From Ga0077536 sp943370145 (GTDB taxonomy: Bacteria; Pseudomonadota; Gammaproteobacteria; Ga0077536): a DNA stretch of 39,942 nt. Below, piece by piece: positions 9,158 through 16,806 of the stretch. Numbering within the stretch: position 1 is the first letter of the stretch; each line of letters starts with the position of its first letter. A program made the translations under genes and the position numbers. Location: contig CALRPY020000039.1 in assembly GCA_943370145.1 (NCBI GenBank), positions 1-39,942 on the forward strand, read 5' to 3'. The notes below the pieces were generated by a model that saw only the letters and a program-made list of their open reading frames with translations, was not told where the DNA came from and searched no databases.

Positions 9158-11403
9158 AACAGCGCCTGGCCGTCGCAGCCTCGGTCGGCATGCTCAGCGT
9201 CTCGCTGCTGGGGTCGCTCGTGTTGATGAGCGCCGCGATCCAGAACTCCGGCCGCTTTGGCACCCTGTTCTCGGTGCTGCTGCTGACGAACCTGCTGGGC
9301 CTGGCGGCTTTCGTCGTCCTCATCGTGATCAATGCGCGCGACCTGCTGCGCCAACTCCGCCAGCGCCAGCCCGGCGCCCGCCTGACGCTGCGCATGCTGC
9401 TGATTTTCGTCGCGCTTTCGGTGCTGCCGATCCTCGTGCTCTATGCCTTTTCGATCAACCTGCTGGCGCGCGGCGTCGACAGCTGGTTCGACGTGCGTAT
9501 CGGCCAGGCCCTGGACGACGCGCTCGAACTGTCCCGCAGCGCGCTGGATCTGCGGATGCGCGAGGTGCTGAACCAGACCGAGAAGGTCGCCGAGGAACTC
9601 GGGGTCGGCTCCGAGCCGAGCTCGGTGCTGAACCTGGACGCCCTGCGCAACCCCGGCAGCACCATCGTCGCCGACGCATGGGATCCCGGCCCCAGCGATC
9701 TGGACCTGTTGCGCCGGCGCGTCGGCGCCGAAGAGCTGGCAATCGTCACCGTCCAGGGCCGCCTGCTCGAAACCAGCAGCAGCGGCACCGACCTCGTGCC
9801 CAACCTGCCGTCCGCGGCCATCCTGCTGCAGGTCAAGCAGGGCCGCAGCTATACCGGCCTCGAGCCCATCGGGTCGGCGGGCCTCTACATCCGGGTCGCC
9901 GTCGCGGTGCCCGACGGCAGCGGCAGCGTGGGCCGGGGCAGCCGCATCCTGCAGGCCCTCTATCCGGTGGCCGCGCAGATGGACGACCTCGCGACTAGCG
10001 TGGAAACCGCGCACGCGAAGTACAACGAACTGGTCTACCTGCGCGAGAAACTGAAGCTGAGCTTCACGATGACGCTCACGCTGGTGCTGCTGTCGAGCAT
10101 CGCGACCGCGATCTGGGCGGCATTCTTTTCCGCGCGGCGCCTGGCGGCCCCCATCACCGATCTTGCGGCCGGCACCGCAGCGGTCGCCGCCGGCGACTAC
10201 GAGACCACGCTGCCGGTGACAACCGCCGACGACATCGGCTTCCTGGTCAGCTCCTTCAACGCCATGACCCGCCGCATCGCGCAGGCCCGCGACGAGGTCG
10301 AGGCGCAGCACCGCTACCTCAATACCCTGCTCTCCCAGCTGTCGTCGGGCGTGCTGGCACTGGGCCCGGACGGGCGCATCACGACGCTGAACGACGCCGG
10401 CCGACGCATCATCGACATCGGCGAGGCGACGATCACCGGCGAACCCCTGGCGGCGCTCGTCGCGCAGCGCGAGCACCTGCGCCCCTTCGTCGAGGGCGTG
10501 CAGCCGCAATTGACCGAGTCGATGCAGCGCTGGCAGCAGGAAATCCAGATTTTCAGCCGCACCGGCCGGCGGGTGCTCATGTGTCGCGGCTCGAGCCTGC
10601 CGACCGAGGGCGCGGATAGCGCCGGCCACGTGGTGGTATTCGACGACGTGACGGTGCTCATCCAGGGCCAGCGTGACGCGGCGTGGTCGGAAGTCGCGCG
10701 ACGGCTCGCCCACGAGATCAAGAACCCGCTGACCCCCATTCAGCTGTCGGCGGAGCGCCTGCGCCAGAAGTACCTGTCGAAAATGGCGCCGGCGGACGCC
10801 GAAACGCTGGACCGCCTGACGACGACCATCGTGCAGCAGGTCGACACCATGAAGTCGATGGTCAACACCTTCTCGGACTACGCGCGCACCCCGACGATCA
10901 ACCAGGAGAAGACCGACCTCAACAAGCTGATTTCAGCCGTCGTCGACCTCTATCGCAGCGCGAACCCGGATGCATCCTTCGAAATCGAGTTCGCAGGGGA
11001 CCTGCCGACCGCCTCGGTCGACGCCGGCCGGCTGCGCCAGGTCTTCAACAACCTGATCAAGAACGCCCTCGAGGCCTCCGGCGCGACGGGCAACCCGCCG
11101 CACATCCGGGTGACGACGCGGCGGCTGGCCTCCGAGGCGGGTGACCATATCGAAATCGCAGTTGCCGACCGCGGCGAGGGCATCCCCAGCCAGATCCTCG
11201 GCAACGTGTTCGAGCCCTACGTCACGAACAAGACCAAGGGCACGGGCCTCGGTCTTGCGATCGTCAAGAAGATAGTCGAGGAGCACGGCGGGCTCGTCAC
11301 CCTCGAGAACAACGACGGACCGGGCGCCTGCGCTACTATACGGTTGCCGCTGGACGGCAAGGATCCGCCCGCCGAGGCCATAGACAACAGGAGGGCCGTA
11401 TGA
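9139..11403 (+). CDS. ntrY: NtrY-like sensor histidine kinase
   Basis: Membrane histidine kinase paired with the regulator that follows. Of about 754 residues, the N-terminus carries three hydrophobic segments (about 15-35, 47-67, 92-111). A periplasmic domain and a further membrane segment near 315-337 follow, then HAMP (AAPITDLAAGTAAVAAGDYE), a PAS-like region and HisKA with phospho-acceptor His525 in LAHEIKNPLTPIQ. The HATPase domain has N-box NNLIKNALEAS, DRGEGIP and TKGTGLGLAIV. An in-frame GTG at 9154, overlapping the DUF4390 stop as GTGA, may be the real start (749 aa). The stimulus is unknown; NtrY relatives respond to nitrogen, redox or envelope conditions. It overlaps ntrX by ATGA. 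Confidence 0.9.
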   Translation: MGVRAVKQRLAVAASVGMLSVSLLGSLVLMSAAIQNSGRFGTLFSVLLLTNLLGLAAFVVLIVINARDLLRQLRQRQPGARLTLRMLLIFVALSVLPILVLYAFSINLLARGVDSWFDVRIGQALDDALELSRSALDLRMREVLNQTEKVAEELGVGSEPSSVLNLDALRNPGSTIVADAWDPGPSDLDLLRRRVGAEELAIVTVQGRLLETSSSGTDLVPNLPSAAILLQVKQGRSYTGLEPIGSAGLYIRVAVAVPDGSGSVGRGSRILQALYPVAAQMDDLATSVETAHAKYNELVYLREKLKLSFTMTLTLVLLSSIATAIWAAFFSARRLAAPITDLAAGTAAVAAGDYETTLPVTTADDIGFLVSSFNAMTRRIAQARDEVEAQHRYLNTLLSQLSSGVLALGPDGRITTLNDAGRRIIDIGEATITGEPLAALVAQREHLRPFVEGVQPQLTESMQRWQQEIQIFSRTGRRVLMCRGSSLPTEGADSAGHVVVFDDVTVLIQGQRDAAWSEVARRLAHEIKNPLTPIQLSAERLRQKYLSKMAPADAETLDRLTTTIVQQVDTMKSMVNTFSDYARTPTINQEKTDLNKLISAVVDLYRSANPDASFEIEFAGDLPTASVDAGRLRQVFNNLIKNALEASGATGNPPHIRVTTRRLASEAGDHIEIAVADRGEGIPSQILGNVFEPYVTNKTKGTGLGLAIVKKIVEEHGGLVTLENNDGPGACATIRLPLDGKDPPAEAIDNRRAV

Positions 11404-12776
11404 CCGCTCGCCATATCCTGGTCGTCGACGACGAACCCGATATCCGGGTGCTGCTGAAGGAAATCCTCGATGACGAGGGTTTTGAAGTCAGCGTCGCCGA
11501 GAATGCAGCACAGGCGCGGGAAGCGCGCCGCCAGCGTCGTCCCGACCTGATCCTGCTCGACATCTGGATGCCGGACACCGACGGCATCACACTGCTGAAG
11601 GAGTGGTCGGCGGACAACCACCTGGACGTGCCGGTGATCATGATGTCCGGCCACGGCACCGTGGAAACAGCGGTCGAGGCGACCCGTCTCGGCGCCTACG
11701 ATTTCATCGAGAAGCCGCTGTCGATCGCAAAGCTGCTGATCACCATCCAGCGCGGCCTCGAGAATGCGAATCTCCAGCGCGAGAACCTGGGTCTGCGCCG
11801 CTCCGCGCCCCCACTGGCGGAACCGGTGGGTCGCAGCCGTGCGATGGACCAGCTGCGCGCGAACGTACTGCGCATCGCCCAGCACAAGACGTCGGTGTTC
11901 ATCACCGGCGAGTCCGGCAGCGGCAAGGAGGTCGTTGCGCGCTACCTGCACCAGCACAGCCCGCGCGCCCTCGGGCCCTTCGTCGCGGTCGGGGTCGCCG
12001 GGCTCGCGCGCGAGAATCCGGACGCCGAGCTGTTCGGCACGGAAAGCGACGGCCACGTCACCTACGGCTCCCTGGAACAGGCCAACGGCGGCACGCTGTT
12101 CCTGAAAGACATCGCGGACATGGACCTGAGCACGCAGGCCCGCCTGCTGAGCGCGCTCGAACAACAGGCGATGCTGCGCGTGGGCGGCCGCGAACCGGTG
12201 CCCATCGACGTGCGCATCGTCGCCGCGACGCGGCGGGACCTGCAGGCCGAAGTGAACGCCGGCCGCTTCCGCGACGACCTCTTCTACCACCTGAACGTGG
12301 TGCCGCTGCGCGTGCCCTCGCTGCACGACCGCATCGAGGACCTCGACGAACTGCTGAACCACTACCTCGACTACTTCGTGAACTACGAGGGCCTGCAGCG
12401 GCGTGATTTCTCGCCCGGCGCGAAGGCCCGCATGCGCGACTACCGCTGGCCAGGCAACGTGCGCGAACTGCGCAATCTCGTGCAGCGCCTGCTGATCCTG
12501 GGCAACGGCGACACGGTCGAGGGCCATGAGATCAGCCAGGCGCTCGGCATCCGCGCCCAGCCGGAATTGGACGCGGTGCCGCCGGGCTTCGACCTGCCGC
12601 TGCGGGAGGCGCGCGAGCGCTTCGAGAAGAGTTACCTCGAGTACCAGCTGCACGCCTGCGAAGGCAGCGTCAGCAAGGTGGCGGAACGGGTCGGCATCGA
12701 ACGCACGCACCTGTACCGGAAATTGCGCAGCCTCGGCATCGATCCGCGTCACATCAAGGAAGCGAGCAGGGACTGA
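11400..12776 (+). CDS. ntrX: NtrX-like response regulator with altered AAA+ ATPase motifs
   Basis: A 458-residue regulator: receiver domain (Asp10/Asp11, phospho-acceptor Asp54, Lys105), central AAA+ domain of the sigma-54 activator type with Walker A GESGSGKE at 170-177, and a C-terminal Fis-type helix-turn-helix (EGSVSKVAERVGIERTHLYRKL). Two core motifs differ from active sigma-54 activators. The GAFTGA loop that contacts sigma-54 is missing (the segment reads ESDGHVTYGSLEQ), and the Walker B acids, normally Asp-Glu, read Lys236-Asp237. Loss of GAFTGA is known in NtrX proteins; the Walker B change is more unusual. It may regulate as a DNA-binding protein without driving sigma-54. A strong AGGAGG ribosome-binding site at 11389-11394 precedes the start. 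Confidence 0.9.
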   Translation: MTARHILVVDDEPDIRVLLKEILDDEGFEVSVAENAAQAREARRQRRPDLILLDIWMPDTDGITLLKEWSADNHLDVPVIMMSGHGTVETAVEATRLGAYDFIEKPLSIAKLLITIQRGLENANLQRENLGLRRSAPPLAEPVGRSRAMDQLRANVLRIAQHKTSVFITGESGSGKEVVARYLHQHSPRALGPFVAVGVAGLARENPDAELFGTESDGHVTYGSLEQANGGTLFLKDIADMDLSTQARLLSALEQQAMLRVGGREPVPIDVRIVAATRRDLQAEVNAGRFRDDLFYHLNVVPLRVPSLHDRIEDLDELLNHYLDYFVNYEGLQRRDFSPGAKARMRDYRWPGNVRELRNLVQRLLILGNGDTVEGHEISQALGIRAQPELDAVPPGFDLPLREARERFEKSYLEYQLHACEGSVSKVAERVGIERTHLYRKLRSLGIDPRHIKEASRD

Positions 12777-12783
12777 GGTCGCC

Positions 12784-13095
12784 GTGAACGAGCGTATCGC
12801 GAACTTCGAGAAATTGCTGGAAAAGGGCCCTGAAACCCCGCTCCTGCGTTTCAGCCTCGGCAGCGCCTACCTCGCCGGGGATCCGGCCAGGGCGGCTGAG
12901 CACTTCCAGGCGGCGCTGGTGCTCGACCCCGCCTACGTGGCGGCGTGGAAACTGCTGGGCGAAGCGCTGGCCCGGACCGGCGACATCGAGGGCGCGAAGT
13001 TCGCGTATACCGAAGGCATCGTTGCCGCCGAGGTGCACGGCCAGGTGCAGGCCGCGAAGGAGATGCGCGTATTCCTGAAGCGCCTGCTGCGCTGA
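12784..13095 (+). CDS. small tetratricopeptide-repeat protein
   Basis: A 103-residue helical protein with about two TPR units (LLRFSLGSAYLAGD..AAEHFQAALVLDP, then AAWKLLGEALARTGDIEGAKFAYTEGI). I use the GTG at 12784, 7 nt after the ntrX stop, because TPR similarity begins shortly after it and the upstream frame lies inside ntrX. It is probably a protein-interaction adaptor. A functional link with NtrYX is suggested only by operon position. It converges with pyrD with 4 nt between the stop codons. Confidence 0.8.
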   Translation: MNERIANFEKLLEKGPETPLLRFSLGSAYLAGDPARAAEHFQAALVLDPAYVAAWKLLGEALARTGDIEGAKFAYTEGIVAAEVHGQVQAAKEMRVFLKRLLR

Positions 13096-13099
13096 GCGC

Positions 13100-14083
13100 C
13101 TAGCGACAGCCGGCGACCGGGGCCGCCGCCGGCAGGCCGTTCAACTCCAGCGCACCGACCAGTTCCCCGACATGGCGGAAACCGTGGCGCTCGAGGTAGT
13201 CGACGATGCCGTTGTTGATGTCACGGCACACCAGCGGATCGTAGAACAGGCCCGTGCCCAGCCCGACCGCGGTCGCCCCCGCCAGCATGAATTCGATCGC
13301 GTCAGTCGCATTGACGACACCGCCCTGGCCGATGATAGGCACGCCGTGCGCACGGCATACCTGGTGGACCTGCCACACCTTCAGCAACGCAATCGGCTTG
13401 ATTGCCGGGCCCGACAGGCCGCCCTGGTTGTTGCCGATGACGGGCCGGCGCCGCTCGCTGTCGATTGCCATGCCCATCAGGGTGTTGATGACCGCGAATG
13501 CGTCGGAGCCTGCCTCGAGACAACGCCGGGCGTTCTCGGCAATGTCGGTCTGGTTCGGCGACAGCTTCGTGATCAGCGGCTTGCGGGTCGCCCGCCGGCA
13601 GGCCTCGACGACGCGCGCGGACATGTCCGGGCTGTTGCCGAAGGCGACCCCGCCTTCCTTGACGTTCGGACAGGAGATGTTGATTTCGATCGCATCGATC
13701 GGGGAATCGTCGAAGATGCGGGTGACTTCCTCGTACTCCTCGACGGTCGAACCGGAGACGTTGGCGATGAAACGCGTCTCGCTGAAATCGAGTTTCGGCA
13801 GAATCTCGTCGACGACGGTGCGCGCGCCGGGATTCTGCAGCCCGATCGCGTTGAGCATCCCACCCTCGGTCTCGTACACCCGGTGCGGCGGATTGCCGAG
13901 GCGCGCCGCGAGCGTCGTGCCCTTGAGGCACACCGCCCCGACGTCGGCATTCGAAAAGCCCTGGACGCGTGTATATTCCTCGCCGAACCCGACACAGCCG
14001 GACAGCAGCACGAGCGGCGATGCGAATGGCAGGCCGCGGAACGACAGCTTCAATCGTTCGTCCATCCCCGCCGTCGTATCCAT
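13100..14083 (-). CDS. pyrD: dihydroorotate dehydrogenase, class 1B-like catalytic subunit
   Basis: Oxidises dihydroorotate to orotate in pyrimidine synthesis using FMN. The 327-residue protein shows class 1 features: Lys54 in the CLKGTT segment, GLQNPG at 81-86, the active-site base Cys138 in INISCPNVKEGG, KLSPNQTDI near 173, and the phosphate-binding IGQGGVVNATDAIEFMLAGA region near the C-terminus. Class 2 (membrane, quinone-linked) enzymes carry Ser as base and an N-terminal membrane helix; neither is present. Class 1B enzymes normally need PyrK, an FAD/iron-sulfur partner, and none is encoded in this window. The start is ATG 14083 (ATG 14065 is also possible), only 39 nt from the divergent trmL start. 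Confidence 0.85.
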   Translation of the reverse strand: MDTTAGMDERLKLSFRGLPFASPLVLLSGCVGFGEEYTRVQGFSNADVGAVCLKGTTLAARLGNPPHRVYETEGGMLNAIGLQNPGARTVVDEILPKLDFSETRFIANVSGSTVEEYEEVTRIFDDSPIDAIEINISCPNVKEGGVAFGNSPDMSARVVEACRRATRKPLITKLSPNQTDIAENARRCLEAGSDAFAVINTLMGMAIDSERRRPVIGNNQGGLSGPAIKPIALLKVWQVHQVCRAHGVPIIGQGGVVNATDAIEFMLAGATAVGLGTGLFYDPLVCRDINNGIVDYLERHGFRHVGELVGALELNGLPAAAPVAGCR

Positions 14084-14122
14084 CCGTCTGTCCCCTGCTG
14101 CAATCTGACCGGTGAAAGTCCA

Positions 14123-14623
14123 ATGAATATCGCAGGCCTCGAACGAGGCGCCGACGCCGTCGTCGACGTCGCGCTGTTCGAACCCGAAATCCCGCCGAAT
14201 ACGGGCAACATTATACGCCTGTGCGCCAACACGGGGGCCGTGCTGCACCTGATAGAACCGCTCGGCTTCAAGCTCGACGAGGCATCGGTGCGGCGCGCCG
14301 GGCTCGACTACGCGTGGCTCGCGCGCGTATGCCAGCACACCGGTTACCCGGCCTTCGCGAGCGCGGTGGCCGGGCGACGCGTGTTCGCCTTCTCCACCCG
14401 CGGGACCGCCACACCTTACGAGACGCGCTTCGCGCCCGGCGACGTGCTGCTCTTCGGGCCTGAAACACGCGGCCTGCCGGACACGCTCCTCGACACGCTG
14501 CCGGCGGCCCAACGCCTGCGCATCCCGATGCGGGCGGGCAATCGCAGCATCAACCTGTCGAACGCGGTTGCGATTGGCCTCTACGAGGCGCTGAGACAAC
14601 TCGGCCTGCCCGACATGCGCTGA
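14123..14623 (+). CDS. trmL: tRNA (cytidine/uridine-34 2'-O)-methyltransferase TrmL
   Basis: Methylates the ribose of the wobble base of tRNA-Leu isoacceptors. The 166-residue SPOUT-fold protein has PEIPPNTGNIIRLCANTG near the N-terminus and the knot-forming S-adenosylmethionine motifs LLFGPETRGLP and IPMRAGNRSINLSNAVAIGLY. The ATG at 14123 is chosen because family similarity starts there; the long upstream frame is antisense to pyrD. In enteric bacteria trmL sits near gpsA and secB, as it does here, but cysE is absent. It converges with gpsA. Confidence 0.93.
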   Translation: MNIAGLERGADAVVDVALFEPEIPPNTGNIIRLCANTGAVLHLIEPLGFKLDEASVRRAGLDYAWLARVCQHTGYPAFASAVAGRRVFAFSTRGTATPYETRFAPGDVLLFGPETRGLPDTLLDTLPAAQRLRIPMRAGNRSINLSNAVAIGLYEALRQLGLPDMR

Positions 14624-14644
14624 CCGCTCGCCGGCCGGCGGCGG
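14624..14644. terminator. possible bidirectional hairpin between trmL and gpsA
   Basis: Between two convergent stops lies a dyad: CCGC, one extra T, a perfect 12-nt palindrome CGCCGGCCGGCG at 14629-14640, then GCGG. There is no T-tract on either side, so intrinsic termination is doubtful. Confidence 0.3.
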
Positions 14645-14645
14645 C

Positions 14646-15659
14646 TCAGTCGCGCCAGGCGCCGTCCTCGGCGCGCGGTTCGCGCGACATCAGCGCCGCG
14701 ACCGCCGTCTCGGGCGTGCTTTCCCCGCGCAGCATGCGCGCGACCTCCTGGACTATCGGCATCTCGACCCGCAGACGGCTCGCAAGCGCTGCGACCGCCA
14801 CGGCGGTGGCCGCGCCCTCGACGAGTCCGATGCGGGCCTGCGCCTCGGCGAGCCCCGTCCCCTTCCCCAGCGCAATCCCGAACCGACGATTGCGCGACTG
14901 GTCGTCCGTGCAGGTCAGCACGAGGTCGCCGAGCCCCGACAGGCCCATGAAGGTTTCGGCGCGCGCGCCCAGCGCCACGCCCAGCCTGGCAATCTCGGCG
15001 AGGCCGCGGGTGATCAGCGCAGCCCGCGAATTCGCACCCAGGCCGAGCCCATCACAGACACCGGCCGCGATGGCGAGCACGTTCTTCACGCTGCCGCCGA
15101 CGGCGACACCCACCAGGTCGTCGGTCAGGTAGGGCCGGAAGCGGCTGGTATGGAAATGGGCCAGCAGCGCCTTGCCGTAAGCCTCGCGACTCGCCGCGAT
15201 GGTGACCGCGGCCGGCCGCCCCTCGGCGACTTCACGCGCGAAATTGGGTCCCGACAGCAGGGCGACGTCGACGCCCGCGCCGTACTCCTCGCGCACGACC
15301 TCGTGCACGAAGCGGCCGGTCGCGAGTTCGAGCCCCTTCGCGGCGCAGACCAGCGCCTGCACATGCGGCGCGTCGCGCAACAGGCTGCGCACGATCTCCC
15401 GGGTGGTCTGGCAGGGGGTCGCGAGGACCGCAGTGGTGCAGGACGCGGGGATTTGCGCCAGGGACTCGACCGCCTGTATGCCCTCGGGCAGGCGGATGCC
15501 GGGCAGGTAGCCCCGGTTTTCGTGGGCCAGCGCAAGCTCGCGCACGGCTGCGGCGTCGCGGCCCCACAGGGCGACGTGGCGGCCGCGATCGGCCAGCACG
15601 GAAGCCAGCGCCGTGCCCCAGGCGCCGGCGCCGAGGACGACCAGCGCCGGAGGGTTCAC
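14646..15659 (-). CDS. gpsA: glycerol-3-phosphate dehydrogenase [NAD(P)+]
   Basis: Reduces dihydroxyacetone phosphate to sn-glycerol-3-phosphate for phospholipid synthesis. The 337-residue cytosolic enzyme has the N-terminal dinucleotide motif GAGAWG at 10-15, CAAKGLE with Lys108, LSGPNFAREVAEG near 135, and catalytic Lys192 in GGSVKNVLAIAAG. The start is a GTG at 15659, 10 nt after the secB stop. SecB-GpsA adjacency is a conserved gammaproteobacterial arrangement. The sequence looks intact. Confidence 0.96.
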   Translation of the reverse strand: MNPPALVVLGAGAWGTALASVLADRGRHVALWGRDAAAVRELALAHENRGYLPGIRLPEGIQAVESLAQIPASCTTAVLATPCQTTREIVRSLLRDAPHVQALVCAAKGLELATGRFVHEVVREEYGAGVDVALLSGPNFAREVAEGRPAAVTIAASREAYGKALLAHFHTSRFRPYLTDDLVGVAVGGSVKNVLAIAAGVCDGLGLGANSRAALITRGLAEIARLGVALGARAETFMGLSGLGDLVLTCTDDQSRNRRFGIALGKGTGLAEAQARIGLVEGAATAVAVAALASRLRVEMPIVQEVARMLRGESTPETAVAALMSREPRAEDGAWRD

Positions 15660-15669
15660 GCGGGCACGC

Positions 15670-16152
15670 TCAGTGCGTCTGGTCGGCTGGCGCCGCGCCG
15701 CGTCGGCGCTGGAGTTCCTGCGCGTAGAGCGCGTCGAAGTTCACCGGCGCGAGCAGCAGCTGGGGGAAACCACCCTTGGTGACGATGTCGCACACCGCCT
15801 CGCGGGCGAACGGGAACAGGATGTTCGGGCAGGCGGTGGCCAGCACCGCCGGCAGGTGCTGCTCGCTGAAGCCTGAAATGTTGAAGATGCCGGCCTGCTG
15901 CACCTCCACGAGGTAGATGGTGCGGTCGTCCTGCTTGACGGTGCAGGTGACGGTCAGCACGACCTCGTGGACGTCCGGGCCCAGCGTCGTCGCCGCGTTC
16001 GCGAAATGCAGATCCAGTGAAGGATTCAGCTGCTCGGTGAAGACCTTTGGCGCATGCGGCGCCTCGAAGGACAGGTCCTTGACGTAGATCTTCTGGATGC
16101 CGAGCTGGCCGAGCGGGGCCTGTGCGCCTGTCTGTTCGTTTTCGTTCGCCAT
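15670..16152 (-). CDS. secB: protein-export chaperone SecB
   Basis: Tetrameric cytosolic chaperone that holds precursor proteins unfolded and passes them to SecA. The 160-residue acidic protein shows the family pattern: IQKIYVKDLSFEAPHAP near residue 19, an even beta-strand core (VHEVVLTVTC), and a C-terminal helix preceded by CPNILFPFAREAV. It is preceded on the same strand by the rhodanese gene. The grxC gene, often found between the two, is absent. Confidence 0.97.
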   Translation of the reverse strand: MANENEQTGAQAPLGQLGIQKIYVKDLSFEAPHAPKVFTEQLNPSLDLHFANAATTLGPDVHEVVLTVTCTVKQDDRTIYLVEVQQAGIFNISGFSEQHLPAVLATACPNILFPFAREAVCDIVTKGGFPQLLLAPVNFDALYAQELQRRRGAAPADQTH

Positions 16153-16221
16153 GGTGAGGATGCTCTGTGCTGAAGTTGACCGGTACCGGGACCGGGGAAA
16201 TGGGTGTCGTGTTCGCCCGCG

Positions 16222-16644
16222 CTACCTGGCGCCCTGCACCGGCAGGTTTTCCGCCCGCCACGCGACGAGACCGCCCCGCAGGTTGTAGACCTTGGTGTAG
16301 CCCTGGCGGCGCAGCGCCTTCACCGCCGCGCCGGACTGCGCACCGGACTCGCAGTAGACGAGCAGCGGGCGGTCCTTGTGCCTGGCGAGCCTGGCGGCGC
16401 CGCCGGTGATGTCCTGCTGGCTGACGTTGATCGCGTTGATGATGTGGCCGGTCTTGAATGCGGCCTCGGGGCGCACGTCGACCGGCACCGCATCGTCCTG
16501 GTTCAGCACCAGCACCGCGCGCTGCGGTGAGAGCGCGGCAGCGCCGCCGCCCTGCACCAGCGTGTAGATCAGTGCAACGAGGACGCCGATGAAGGCGGCC
16601 ACGAGGGCCAGGTGATTGCCGATGAATTCGATGAGTTGCGCCAT
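16222..16644 (-). CDS. membrane-anchored rhodanese-like protein (YibN type)
   Basis: A 140-residue protein with one N-terminal membrane segment (about 10-31) and a rhodanese domain. The active-site loop CESGAQS starts at Cys98 and is preceded by PVDVRPEAAFKTGHI. Rhodanese-fold enzymes transfer sulfane sulfur or bind related anions. Similarity to YibN begins at MAQLIEFIGN, so I use the ATG at 16644 instead of the longer frame to 16725. Its place before secB and divergent from gpmI matches enteric yibN. The physiological substrate is unknown. Confidence 0.9.
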   Translation of the reverse strand: MAQLIEFIGNHLALVAAFIGVLVALIYTLVQGGGAAALSPQRAVLVLNQDDAVPVDVRPEAAFKTGHIINAINVSQQDITGGAARLARHKDRPLLVYCESGAQSGAAVKALRRQGYTKVYNLRGGLVAWRAENLPVQGAR

Positions 16645-16806
16645 GCGCGGGAACCTGCCATTCGGGAGTTGCGGGTTCGTGACACGCCGCTGCGAGCCGG
16701 GGCCACGAGCGGCCGTATGATACACTCAAGCGTGCTGCGCACCGCATGATTCTCTCGCCCGTTGCGCGAGCACGGTTCCGTCCACACCAAAACCGCGAAA
16801 ATTGTC

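Noticed and set aside
13172..14122. Upstream extension of the trmL frame
   Set aside because: It is antisense to pyrD and shows no family similarity; TrmL length is complete from ATG 14123.
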